Positions 1 through 8,382 of a stretch of DNA of 64,000 bases are shown piece after piece. The position numbers were made by a program, and so were the translations under genes. How positions within the stretch are numbered: position 1 is the first letter of the stretch; each line of letters starts with the position of its first letter. The notes under the pieces were generated by a model. It was not told the DNA's origin. It worked only from the letters and a program-made list of their open reading frames with translations, and ran no database searches. Origin of the DNA: Candidatus Poribacteria bacterium (lineage in GTDB: Bacteria > Abyssobacteria > SURF-5). The stretch is from assembly GCA_016215705.1 (NCBI GenBank), contig JACRIR010000130.1, forward strand, positions 11,485 through 75,484, read 5' to 3'.

Positions 1-2
1 CA

Positions 3-446
3 GTCGGAAAGCCACGCGTGATCATCAACGGCACGTGCCTCGACTTCCTGGCCGAATCGTTCATGGCCGGCGACGCGCTCAACGGAGGCGGTTTCGTGGT
101 TCTCAATGGAATGGAGATTGACGACGACGGCAACGTTCATGAAATGCCCCTGCCTTATCCCGGCTCGAATTTGTTCTCTCTCGCATCAGGCGGCGCCATT
201 TACGTGCGGGACCCGCGTCGTTGCGTGATCGACGAACAATTGAACGGCGGCGAGCTCGTTTCCATGACCGAGAAAGACTGGCGGCTGATCCTTCCCATGC
301 TGGAGGAAAACGAGCGCCTCTTCGGCGTCTCGGTGAAAGAACACTTGCTCAAGGTCAACGGCCGGCCGATGCGCCCGGAAGACGTCTACCGCAAAGTTCG
401 GCCTGTCAAGTTGGCGGTCCTGGCAAAGAAGGATGACACGGAATGA
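3..446 (+). CDS. Glutamate synthase domain-3-like (GXGXG) protein, C-terminal fragment
   Basis: The reading frame is open from the window edge, so the true start lies upstream. The first visible candidate start, a GTG at 18, is internal. The fragment has the repeated Gly-rich beta-helix pattern seen in the third domain of glutamate synthase large subunits (for example FVVLNG and GGAIYVRDP), followed by a tail like that of archaeal-type stand-alone GltB3 proteins (VDEQLNGGEL-like, then LLPMLEENERLFG). In that family the domain is structural and works with separate glutaminase and FMN-binding subunits. These would lie upstream, outside the window. Family assignment is from recalled patterns only. 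Confidence 0.55.
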   Translation, partial: VGKPRVIINGTCLDFLAESFMAGDALNGGGFVVLNGMEIDDDGNVHEMPLPYPGSNLFSLASGGAIYVRDPRRCVIDEQLNGGELVSMTEKDWRLILPMLEENERLFGVSVKEHLLKVNGRPMRPEDVYRKVRPVKLAVLAKKDDTE

Positions 447-753
447 ATTAGGGGCAAACGGGGAAAAGGGAAGCAAACCCGTTTGTTGTTTCGTGTAGAA
501 TAGTTCCCGGGTTACGCCGCACTGTCATCGGGCGATATTCCGACAATAGCCGTCATTCTGCGCGAAACGAAGAAGCTACTGAAATGCAAAGGCTTCAAGA
601 CCGAAGACGAGATTCTTCGCTTCGCTCAGAATGACAATTTAATCTCCCTTTTTCGCTTTGTTCCTTTCGTTTTTCGTCTTCTTTTGCTTTTTCTCTTTTT
701 GATCTTTCCTTCTCATGAAGCTTGCATGATTTCTCTCCGCCCGTTAGAATATC
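447..753. other. Intergenic region with a dispersed 28-bp repeat
   Basis: No gene is visible in these 307 bases. Positions 608-635 hold, on the minus strand, a 28-bp repeat whose core is TTCTGAGCGAAGCGAAGAAT. Identical copies lie at 21247-21274 and 63927-63954. A decayed copy lies at 560-575 (TTCTGCGCGAAACGAAG) a little upstream. Confidence 0.6.
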
Positions 754-1416
754 GTGACAATGAAGACGCGACTGTGCCGGATCATTGATTTGGGGCTCTG
801 CTCCTTCGAGGAAGCGTACTCGCTTCAGAAGAAGGTCGTTCAGTCGAAAATCGGCGGATCGACTGAAGACACGCTCATACTTGTCGAGCATCTTCCTATT
901 ATCACCATGGGACGCCGGGGCCGCTTCGAACATGTCTGCGCACCACCTGAGAGGTTGAAGGCAGAAGGAATAGAGGTGCAAAGCACGGACAGGGGCGGGG
1001 ATGTAACCTATCACGGTCCGGGCCAACTCGTCGGATATCCCATAATCGATCTGAGGGCTCACAAACAGGATGTCGACTGGATTCTCAGGCAGTTGGAGGC
1101 TGTCATCATCAGTTCGCTCAAACGCTTGAATATCGACGCCTGCGCGATACCCGGGCTGACGGGCGTGTGGGTGGGCGGCGCCAAGATAGCGGCTATTGGA
1201 ATCGGTGTCAGCCATTGGATAACGTTTCACGGGTTCGCCCTCAACGTTGACCCTCGCATGAAACATTTCGATCTCATTATTCCTTGCGGACTCAAGAACA
1301 AGCCTGTCACGTGCTTGCGCGACGTGCTCCGTGATATGCCTTCGATGGGCGGTGTGAAGCAGATCATCATCGAGAGCTTTTGCGAAACCTTCGGTTTGGA
1401 GCGGATTTGCGCTTGA
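754..1416 (+). CDS. lipB: Octanoyl-[ACP]:protein N-octanoyltransferase LipB
   Basis: LipB moves an octanoyl group from acyl carrier protein to the lipoyl-domain lysine of 2-oxoacid dehydrogenases, before sulfur insertion by LipA. The family signature GGDVTYHGPGQLVGYP is at about residues 81-96. The catalytic lysine is K144 in GGAKIAAIG and the catalytic cysteine is C178 in IPCGL. The length, 220 aa, is normal for the family. Start may be GTG 754 or ATG 760. The likely substrate, the E2 protein PdhC, is encoded at 19544-21121. No lipA is in the window. Confidence 0.93.
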   Translation: MTMKTRLCRIIDLGLCSFEEAYSLQKKVVQSKIGGSTEDTLILVEHLPIITMGRRGRFEHVCAPPERLKAEGIEVQSTDRGGDVTYHGPGQLVGYPIIDLRAHKQDVDWILRQLEAVIISSLKRLNIDACAIPGLTGVWVGGAKIAAIGIGVSHWITFHGFALNVDPRMKHFDLIIPCGLKNKPVTCLRDVLRDMPSMGGVKQIIIESFCETFGLERICA

Positions 1417-1457
1417 TTTTCCCCACTTTTCACGTTATTATATGAGTGAGTTTGCAT

Positions 1458-2576
1458 ATGAAAACTGAAAACGCGATGCTCCCTAAATTAGGCGATATTC
1501 TCGAGCAGATGGTACTGGTCCGGGCCTCCGACTGCTACCTGAAGGTGGGGGAAAAACCGTTCTTTCGCGTGAACGGCAGGATACAAAAGCACAAGTTCAG
1601 CACGGTTACAGACGAGGACATGGCGTCGTACATGCGAACAGTGATGACTGATTTCCAGAGTGAACGCTTCGCGAAGGACCCGGATCTCGACCTGGCTTAC
1701 GACACGAAAGAGGGGCAGAGATTCAGAGTTAACGTGTTCAGGCAGCGCGGCCACATCGGCATGGTCATTCGACTCATTCCCTCCGAGAACCTCAGCTTCG
1801 ATTTTCTCCTGCTGCCTTCCGTCGTGAGAGAATTTGCCGAATTGCCACGAGGGCTCATCATCGTTTCCGGCGCGACCGGCAGCGGGAAAACGACCACCCT
1901 GGCCGCCATGATCGACCACATAAACAGCAACTTCCACAGGCACATTGTCACGATTGAGGACCCTATCGAGTTCATCCACTACAACAAGAAAAGCATCATA
2001 AATCAGCGAGAGGTGGGCTTCGACACGAATTCATTCGCCGATGCTCTGAAACACGTGGTCAGACAAAGCCCTGACGTTGTCCTTATAGGCGAAATGAGAG
2101 ACCTGGAAACGATGCTCGTTGCGCTTTCCGCCGCGCAGACGGGTCACCTCGTCCTCACGACTCTCCATAACATCGACACCGCCCAGACACTCGACAGAAT
2201 CATCAACTATTTCCCGGAATACATGAGACATCAGGTGAGACTCGAGTTGTCTCTGTGCCTCATGGGGGTTGTCTGCATGCGCCTTATTCCTCGCAAGGAC
2301 GGCCGAGGCCGTGTCCCGGCAGTCGAAGTCATGCGCGCAACGCCGCTGATAAGAAAGCTGCTCCTCGAGGGCAACACCAAGGGGATACCGGACTACATAA
2401 AAGAGGGGCGCGAATTCGGAATGCAGACTTTCAACCAGGCGCTGCTCGATCTCTTCCAGAAGGGCCTGGTCAGTTATGAAGACGCCCTGCTTAACGCCTC
2501 AAATCCGGACGAGTTCAAACTCAACGCGCAAGGGATGTTCACGGGCACGGATTCCTTGAGGGCACGAGAGTTCTAA
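1458..2576 (+). CDS. Type IV pilus retraction ATPase, PilT/PilU type
   Basis: This is a hexameric GspE/PilT-superfamily ATPase of the pilus base, thought to power pilus retraction and twitching. It has an N-terminal PAS-like region (ASDCYLKVGEKPFFRVNG), Walker A in SGATGSGKTTT, an Asp box (TIEDPIEFIH), Walker B (VVLIGEMRD) and a His box (TGHLVLTTLH). The C-terminal stretch GMQTFNQALLDLFQKG followed by a NPDEFKL tail resembles PilU more than PilT. Start is set at ATG 1458; an in-frame GTG at 1446 is possible. It lies 18 bp before a second pilT-like gene, so the two probably form one operon as PilT and PilU paralogues often do. Confidence 0.87.
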   Translation: MKTENAMLPKLGDILEQMVLVRASDCYLKVGEKPFFRVNGRIQKHKFSTVTDEDMASYMRTVMTDFQSERFAKDPDLDLAYDTKEGQRFRVNVFRQRGHIGMVIRLIPSENLSFDFLLLPSVVREFAELPRGLIIVSGATGSGKTTTLAAMIDHINSNFHRHIVTIEDPIEFIHYNKKSIINQREVGFDTNSFADALKHVVRQSPDVVLIGEMRDLETMLVALSAAQTGHLVLTTLHNIDTAQTLDRIINYFPEYMRHQVRLELSLCLMGVVCMRLIPRKDGRGRVPAVEVMRATPLIRKLLLEGNTKGIPDYIKEGREFGMQTFNQALLDLFQKGLVSYEDALLNASNPDEFKLNAQGMFTGTDSLRAREF

Positions 2577-2594
2577 CCGCACGAGGAGGGAAAT

Positions 2595-3698
2595 ATGGAA
2601 GTTCAGCATTCTGAGCCAATGATCCCGGAGACGTTGAAAACGGATGCCCGCGCCGACATGAAGAATCTTTTCGACCTGGTCATGGTCCGAAAGGCCTCCG
2701 ATCTGCTGTTAACTGCGGGTGCGCCGCCATTGCTCAGAATCAACGGCGAACTCAAGGCGACCGAATATCCCGAGATGACACCCGACGAAAACAAGAGGCT
2801 CGTCTACAGCATTCTTACCGACAAACAGAGGGAGAAATTCGAGGAAACACGCGAACTCGATATGTCCATCGGAGTCACCGGCGGACACCGTTTCAGGGTC
2901 AACGTCTACATGCAAAAGGGCTGCGTCACCGCAGCGCTCAGGGCGATCGCCGAGCAGATACCGACACTCGAAGAACTCGGCTTACCCAAGATAATCGCGA
3001 AGTTGGCGTTCAGGCCGCAAGGATTGATCCTGGTTACCGGACCCACCGGCCACGGGAAGACCACGACCCAGGCCGCGATGCTCGACCTCATTAACTCGCA
3101 CAAACGCTGTCACATCATCACCGTGGAAGACCCCATCGAGTACGTGCACCACCATAAGAAGTCGGTTATCGACCAGCGCGAGATCGGGAGCGACACGCTT
3201 TCCTTCCCGGCGGCTCTCAAGTATGTCCTGCGGCAGGACCCGGACGTAATACTCATCGGAGAAATGCGCGACCTCGAGACCATCTCCTCGGCGCTCACCG
3301 CCGCCGAGACCGGCCACCTCGTCATAGCCACCCTTCATACTAACGACGCCATTCAGACGGTTGACCGCATCGTGGACGTCTTTCCCTCGAGCCAGCAGCA
3401 GCAAATCCGGATGCAGCTCGCCCTCAGTATGCTCGCCGTCGTTTCGCAACGCCTGCTTCCCCGCGCGAACGGGAAAGGCCGCGTGCTCGCCGCCGAAATA
3501 CTCAGAAACAACTCGGCCGTCGGGAATCTTGTTCGTGAGGCCAAGACCCATCAGATTTACAGCATCATGGAGACCCACTCGAAAGACGGGATGATTACGC
3601 TCGATTCGTCCATCAAACAGCTCTATCTCCGGGGCATCATTTCGTATGACGTCGCGGTCAATCACGTGCGCAATCCGCAAAGCATAGCAAACGCGTAA
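2595..3698 (+). CDS. pilT: Type IV pilus retraction ATPase PilT
   Basis: This is the second PilT-family ATPase. A good ribosome site (GGAGGG) precedes ATG 2595. Motifs are ASDLLLTAGAPPLLRING at the N terminus, Walker A GPTGHGKTTT, Asp box TVEDPIEYVHHHKKS, Walker B VILIGEMRD and His box TGHLVIATLHTND. The Walker A has His where the family usually has Ser (GPTGSGK); all other catalytic positions look intact. The C terminus is PilT-like and lacks the NPDEF tail of its neighbour. No other pilus gene is near, so the assembly genes must be elsewhere. Confidence 0.9.
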   Translation: MEVQHSEPMIPETLKTDARADMKNLFDLVMVRKASDLLLTAGAPPLLRINGELKATEYPEMTPDENKRLVYSILTDKQREKFEETRELDMSIGVTGGHRFRVNVYMQKGCVTAALRAIAEQIPTLEELGLPKIIAKLAFRPQGLILVTGPTGHGKTTTQAAMLDLINSHKRCHIITVEDPIEYVHHHKKSVIDQREIGSDTLSFPAALKYVLRQDPDVILIGEMRDLETISSALTAAETGHLVIATLHTNDAIQTVDRIVDVFPSSQQQQIRMQLALSMLAVVSQRLLPRANGKGRVLAAEILRNNSAVGNLVREAKTHQIYSIMETHSKDGMITLDSSIKQLYLRGIISYDVAVNHVRNPQSIANA

Positions 3699-3722
3699 TC
3701 ACAGGGAATCCAAAATACGCAC

Positions 3723-3751
3723 TTGACAGTCCCCTCTTTTTGTGGTATATG
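3723..3751 (+). promoter_or_regulatory. Sigma-70 promoter of the metal-responsive regulator
   Basis: TTGACA at 3723-3728 and TATATG at 3746-3751 are separated by 17 bp. The predicted start falls inside the inverted repeat at 3757-3772, so a bound repressor would block initiation. Confidence 0.6.
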
Positions 3752-3756
3752 TATAC

Positions 3757-3772
3757 TTGAGCATTTGTTCAA
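3757..3772. promoter_or_regulatory. Predicted ArsR/SmtB-family operator, copy 1
   Basis: Imperfect palindrome TTGAGCATTTGTTCAA, just downstream of the -10 box. Its reverse complement, TTGAACAAATGCTCAA, matches 14 of 16 bases of the sequence at 4184-4199 in front of the metal ATPase gene. Size and symmetry resemble the inverted repeats bound by CadC/CzrA-type regulators. Confidence 0.6.
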
Positions 3773-3788
3773 CTGAAGGAGCACGCGA

Positions 3789-4163
3789 ATGCCGCGCAGA
3801 ACGACGGTCACCAGAGAAGACGATATCTGCGAAGTCGAGTTCGTGAACAAGGAATCCGTGAACGCCGTTCGCGGCCGCATGCCCGACGCCTCGACCATTG
3901 AGGACCTGGCGGAGATTTTCAAGGTTCTCGGGGACCCCACCCGCCTTCGCATAGTCTCCGCGCTTGCCGTCAAGGAACTATGCGTGTGCGATGTTGCAAA
4001 TCTTCTGGGAACGAGCATATCCGCCGTTTCACATCAACTCAGGGTCCTCCGGAACCTGAAGCTTGTCAAGCACAGGAAAGACGGGAAGATGGTCTATTAT
4101 TCCCTTGACGATGAATGTGTTGAGACTTTGCTTAAAGAGGGGCTCAAGCACATAGAGGAGTGA
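3789..4163 (+). CDS. ArsR/SmtB-family metal-sensing repressor (CadC-like)
   Basis: A 124-aa winged-helix repressor. The central sequence ELCVCDVANLLGTSISAVSHQ contains the two-Cys metal-sensing motif at the start of helix alpha-3 and the recognition helix, followed by the wing (HRKDGKMVYYSL). Two further acidic and Cys-containing segments near the N terminus (DDICEVEF) could add ligands, as in CadC. In the family, metal binding releases the protein from DNA. It sits directly upstream of a P1B-type metal ATPase, and the same operator stands in front of both genes, so it probably represses both. Which metal (Cd, Zn, Pb) cannot be told. Confidence 0.88.
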   Translation: MPRRTTVTREDDICEVEFVNKESVNAVRGRMPDASTIEDLAEIFKVLGDPTRLRIVSALAVKELCVCDVANLLGTSISAVSHQLRVLRNLKLVKHRKDGKMVYYSLDDECVETLLKEGLKHIEE

Positions 4164-4183
4164 TTTTCTTTTTGCGCACAAGC

Positions 4184-4212
4184 TTGAACGATTGCTCAAG
4201 TGTGGTCATATT
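4184..4212 (+). promoter_or_regulatory. Predicted operator copy 2 with overlapping promoter
   Basis: The palindrome TTGAACGATTGCTCAA (4184-4199) nearly repeats the operator at 3757-3772 in inverted orientation. TTGAAC (4184-4189) and CATATT (4207-4212), 17 bp apart, could be a promoter for the ATPase gene with the operator over its -35 box and spacer. Confidence 0.5.
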
Positions 4213-4246
4213 TGGGGACACCATGTGGCATGGCGTCCCCGAATTA
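4210..4246. repeat. REP-like palindrome, copy 1
   Basis: GGGGACACCATG (4214-4225) and CATGGCGTCCCC (4229-4240) form a 12-bp stem with one mismatch around a TGG loop, flanked by A+T-rich arms. It is a member of the 11-copy family described under the findings. Confidence 0.85.
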
Positions 4247-4327
4247 AGGGCGCCAGGCATTTTCTGGAATGAAGAGATTTGAACACAATTGAGTAAGAGG
4301 AAGGTGGGTTCGCAAGGGGGATACGCT

Positions 4328-6679
4328 ATGATCGATCACGCGGTGGCAGAAATAGAGATAAGAGTGAACGGGATGGACTGCCCGTCGTGCGCCGAAAAAA
4401 TTGAGAAGGCAGTAGCGGGGATGGAAGGGGTGGAGGGAGCTGCCATAAACTTCGCAGGCGGCAAGCTGACTGTCAGGCTTGTGGAGGGGAAGGCAAGCGT
4501 GGCCAAGATTGAAGAGCAGATACAGAATCTCGGCTTCCAGGTAGGGAAGGCGGCGGGCGAAGTAACGGAGAAGTTTCACGTCGAGGGAATGGATTGTCCG
4601 GATGAATCCACGCTGATCGAAAAAAAGCTTGCTGAACTTAAAGGAGTGACGAGCTTCAAGTTCAACTTGCTGTCGGCGGAAGTCATCGTTTCCTACGACA
4701 GTCGCACCGTCAGCCGCGACAAAATTATGGGCGCAATCGCGGAAACGGGCATGAAGGCGATGCTGGTGGGAGAGTCGGCCTCGGTCAGTGCGAAAGCCAG
4801 TCAGCGCAGCCACATGATCGTCACCCTGGTGTCCGGCATACTCATCGCGACGGGTTTTGCTCTGTCCCGCTCCGGCTTGTCCGAGTGGTTCGCCACCGCT
4901 CTTTACTTTTTCGCAATGATTGTCGGCGGATTTCACATTGCGAGGAAGGCCGTTTATTCCGTACGGAATCTTACGTTCGACATGAATTTTCTTATGGCGA
5001 CGGCTGTGGTTGGGGCGGCTTCTATTGGCGAGTGGCTGGAAGGAGCTTCGGTCGTTTTCCTCTTCTCGTTGGCCCAGTATCTTGAAATGCACAGCATGGA
5101 CAGAGCGCGCAACGCCATACAGTCGCTGATGAAACTGGCTCCCGACAACGCGCTCGTCCGGCGCGGGGAGAAGGAAGTCGTCGTGCCGGTGAGCGAAGTC
5201 GAGTTGGGAGAAACGTTTGTCATTCGCCCCGGAGACAAGGTTCCGCTCGACGGGAAAGTTCTCAGCGGCCTGAGCGCCGTGAACCAGGCGCCCATCACGG
5301 GCGAATCCGCGCCGGCGGTAAAAAAGCGTGGCGACACTGTTTTTGCAGGCACCATCAATGGCGACGGTTCTCTTGTGGTGAAGGCCACGCATAGGGCGGA
5401 CGATACGACTCTTGCCCGCATAATCCACATGGTTGAAGAAGCTCAGGCGCAAAGGGCGCCCATGCAGAACTTTGTCGATACTTTCGCAAAGTACTACACT
5501 CCGGCGGTGATAAGCCTTGCGGCCCTGGTTGTCATTCTGCCTCCGCTCGCATTAGGCCAACCATTTGCAACGTGGCTCTATCGGGGACTTGTTCTGCTTG
5601 TCATTTCGTGTCCCTGCGCGCTTGTCATCTCGACGCCGGTGTCCATTGTATCGGGTCTGGCGAGCGCAGCGCGGCATGGTGTGCTCATAAAGGGTGGCAT
5701 CTATCTCGAGAAGGCGGGCTCCCTCAAGGCTATCGCCTTTGATAAGACCGGCACGCTCACCATCGGACATCCGTGCGTAAAGGAGATCATCTCACTCGAC
5801 AGCCGCCCGGCGGAAGACGTGCTCGGCATCGCCGCCGCCATCGAGGGGCACTCCGAGCATCACCTGGGTCGTTCGATCGTGGAGGAAGCATGTCGCCGAG
5901 GAATCCCAGCGCGCCGCATCGAGTCATTTCAGGCGATTCCCGGCAAAGGCGCCTGCGCCGCCATCGACGGCGAAACCTATTATGTGGGCAGCCATAGGCT
6001 GTTCGAGGAAATGCAATTCTGCACACCCGAGCTCGATAAGCGGATGGAGAATCTCGAGAAGGAGACGCGCACGCTCGTGCTCGTGGGGAACAAGTCTGCG
6101 CCGCTCGGCGTCATCGTAATGATTGACGCGGTTCGCAAGAGTTCCAGGGACGCGCTCAGGCTGCTTCGTGAAACGGGCATACACAAAATGATAATGCTCA
6201 CGGGCGACAACAAGGGCACTGCGGCCGCGATAGCGAAGGAATTGGATATCGAATATCGCGCAGAGCTTCTCCCGCAGGACAAGGTCACTACCATGCACGA
6301 GCTCGTGGAACGGCACGGACACGTGGCGATGGTCGGTGACGGCGTCAATGACGCGCCCGCGATGGCCGCATCCACGATCGGCGTCGCCATGGGAACCGCC
6401 GGCACTGACACCGCGCTCGAGACTGCCGACATTGCGCTCATGGCCGACGACCTGCTCAAGCTGCCGTTTGCGATTTGTCTGAGCCGCAAGACCCTCTCGG
6501 TCATCCGGCAGAATATCGCTCTCTCGATAGCCATAAAACTCGTATTCCTGGCCCTTGCGATCCCCGGCATGGCGACGCTTTGGATGGCCGTTTTCGCGGA
6601 CATGGGCGCATCTCTCCTCGTCACCTTCAACGGTATGCGACTTTTCGCCGTCAAAGAGACCCTTCGCTGCACGGAGTAA
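4328..6679 (+). CDS. cadA: Heavy-metal translocating P1B-type ATPase (CadA/ZntA-like)
   Basis: An inner-membrane efflux pump for soft divalent metals. Two N-terminal metal-binding domains come first: GMDCPSC at residues 15-21, and a second domain whose motif is GMDCPDES, which keeps only one Cys. Then follow membrane helices, the TGES phosphatase motif (ITGESAP), the intramembrane CPC motif (ISCPCALV, about residue 427), the phosphorylation site DKTGT (about residue 472) and the hinge VGDGVNDAPA. ATG 4328 is chosen because GGGGG lies 7 bp upstream; an in-frame TTG at 4289 has no comparable ribosome site. The CPC motif and the upstream CadC-like gene support Cd/Zn/Pb export. Confidence 0.93.
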   Translation: MIDHAVAEIEIRVNGMDCPSCAEKIEKAVAGMEGVEGAAINFAGGKLTVRLVEGKASVAKIEEQIQNLGFQVGKAAGEVTEKFHVEGMDCPDESTLIEKKLAELKGVTSFKFNLLSAEVIVSYDSRTVSRDKIMGAIAETGMKAMLVGESASVSAKASQRSHMIVTLVSGILIATGFALSRSGLSEWFATALYFFAMIVGGFHIARKAVYSVRNLTFDMNFLMATAVVGAASIGEWLEGASVVFLFSLAQYLEMHSMDRARNAIQSLMKLAPDNALVRRGEKEVVVPVSEVELGETFVIRPGDKVPLDGKVLSGLSAVNQAPITGESAPAVKKRGDTVFAGTINGDGSLVVKATHRADDTTLARIIHMVEEAQAQRAPMQNFVDTFAKYYTPAVISLAALVVILPPLALGQPFATWLYRGLVLLVISCPCALVISTPVSIVSGLASAARHGVLIKGGIYLEKAGSLKAIAFDKTGTLTIGHPCVKEIISLDSRPAEDVLGIAAAIEGHSEHHLGRSIVEEACRRGIPARRIESFQAIPGKGACAAIDGETYYVGSHRLFEEMQFCTPELDKRMENLEKETRTLVLVGNKSAPLGVIVMIDAVRKSSRDALRLLRETGIHKMIMLTGDNKGTAAAIAKELDIEYRAELLPQDKVTTMHELVERHGHVAMVGDGVNDAPAMAASTIGVAMGTAGTDTALETADIALMADDLLKLPFAICLSRKTLSVIRQNIALSIAIKLVFLALAIPGMATLWMAVFADMGASLLVTFNGMRLFAVKETLRCTE

Positions 6680-6761
6680 TCCTTGTGCTCCTTTCGGGTA
6701 TTCTTCCCGGCGCCTTCCCGCGTCTCCCGCATTGAACGATTGGTTTCGGGTTTGCGGAAGA

Positions 6762-6791
6762 TTGCAAAAGACCGGCCTGTTCAAATATAAT
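6762..6791 (+). promoter_or_regulatory. Sigma-70 promoter of pyk
   Basis: TTGCAA (6762-6767) and a perfect TATAAT (6786-6791) are 18 bp apart, leaving a leader of about 125 bases before pyk. The promoter at 49125-49154 has the same -35, -10 and spacing. Confidence 0.6.
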
Positions 6792-6922
6792 TGTTCGACG
6801 TATTGGACGGATTCGCGGTACAAGTAGGCATGGTCGAACGAATTCGACACTGCGGGATGCCACAAGCGTATTGTGGGCGCGAATTCATCCGCACGGAATG
6901 CTCTTGAGGATGTAAGGACCAA

Positions 6923-8380
6923 ATGCGTCGAACAAAAATAGTCGCCACAATCGGGCCGAGCTCGAACAAGGAAGAAACGCTGCGCCAGATGATCGAGGCC
7001 GGTATGGACGTTGCCAGGCTGAATTTCTCTCATGGAACGCATGCCGACCACGAGCGCAGTTTCCGGATGATTCGGAAGCTGAGCGAGAAGCTCGGGAAGC
7101 CCATCGGCATAATAGGCGATTTGCAGGGCCCAAAGATTCGAACCGGCGAACTGGCCGATGGGCCGCTGACTCTGCGCCGGGGCGGAGTCCTTATTATTAC
7201 AACCCGCAAGATGAACGGGGCGGGCGACACAATCTCAACTACGTATACGCGGCTTCCCCATGATGTCAGGCACGGCGACAGGATTCTCCTGGATGACGGC
7301 TCCATCGAGGTAAGAGTTCTCAGGGTCGAGAACCGTGACATTCACTGTCGCGTCGTCTACGGCGGCGCATTGAGCGCGCACAAGGGCATCAACCTTCCGG
7401 GAGTCAAGATATCCGCGCCGTCTCTCACGCCGAAAGACAAAGAAGACGTCCGGTTTGCGGTCAAACTCAGGATGGACTATCTCGCAATGAGCTTCATACG
7501 GCAGCCGGAGGACATCATCCGGTTAAAAAAGCTTCTCAAAACGCTCGGGGCGGAGATTCCCATTATTGCGAAAGTCGAGAAACCCGATGCTCTCGCTAAT
7601 ATCGACGGCATAATCTCGGTGGCCGACGGAGTTATGATCGCGCGAGGCGATCTCGGGGTCGAAATGGCGCGCGAAAAGGTCCCGCAGATTCAAAAGGACC
7701 TGATAATGCGCTGCATCGAGGCCGGCAAACCGGTGATTACGGCCACGCAGATGCTCGAATCCATGATTCGCCAGCCGACACCGACGCGCGCCGAGGCGTC
7801 CGACGTGGTCAACGCCATATACGACGGCACAGGAGCGGTCATGCTGTCGGGCGAGACCGCCGTCGGAGACTATCCGGTGCATGCAGTCAGGATGATGGCG
7901 CGCATAGCCGAGGAAGCGGACACCCACGTGGTCGAAAGAGAGAAGAAGGTCTTCCGACACTCGGGCGTCATCGACAGTTTTGAGGATGCGATAGGACAGG
8001 CGACTGACACGACTGCGCGGCACCTGCGCACCCGCTACATCGTATGCTTCACTTCGTCCGGATTTACCGCGCAGCAGGTATCCAGCTACCGACCCGAGAC
8101 GCCGATAATAGCCGCGACGCAAAACGTTGAGATAGTGCCGCGAATGAGCTTATGCTGGGGGGTGCAACCAATCTGTGTTCGGAAAGCAGAAACGGTTGAT
8201 TCGATGATTGCCAACATCGAGGACGAGCTTCTCATGCGGAAGATGGTTCGGAGGGGCGACAGCATAATCATCACCTCAGGCTATCCCTTGGGCGTGCGCG
8301 GCACAACGAACATGATGCAACTCGTCAAAGTGGGTGAACACAAGATGCATCCGACGCCGGCCGGCCGAAAGAGAGGCTAG
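6923..8380 (+). CDS. pyk: Pyruvate kinase
   Basis: Converts phosphoenolpyruvate and ADP to pyruvate and ATP, the last step of glycolysis. The N terminus RRTKIVATIGPSS, the RLNFSHG substrate motif, the GDLQGPKIR segment, the catalytic-lysine signature (IIAKVEKPDAL), the metal-binding ARGDLGVE and the TATQMLESM motif are all present. The C-terminal regulatory domain is complete; 485 aa is slightly long for the family. Its product feeds the pyruvate dehydrogenase encoded at 16678-21121. bshC follows after 2 bp, so the two are probably co-transcribed. Confidence 0.96.
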   Translation: MRRTKIVATIGPSSNKEETLRQMIEAGMDVARLNFSHGTHADHERSFRMIRKLSEKLGKPIGIIGDLQGPKIRTGELADGPLTLRRGGVLIITTRKMNGAGDTISTTYTRLPHDVRHGDRILLDDGSIEVRVLRVENRDIHCRVVYGGALSAHKGINLPGVKISAPSLTPKDKEDVRFAVKLRMDYLAMSFIRQPEDIIRLKKLLKTLGAEIPIIAKVEKPDALANIDGIISVADGVMIARGDLGVEMAREKVPQIQKDLIMRCIEAGKPVITATQMLESMIRQPTPTRAEASDVVNAIYDGTGAVMLSGETAVGDYPVHAVRMMARIAEEADTHVVEREKKVFRHSGVIDSFEDAIGQATDTTARHLRTRYIVCFTSSGFTAQQVSSYRPETPIIAATQNVEIVPRMSLCWGVQPICVRKAETVDSMIANIEDELLMRKMVRRGDSIIITSGYPLGVRGTTNMMQLVKVGEHKMHPTPAGRKRG

Positions 8381-8382
8381 CC

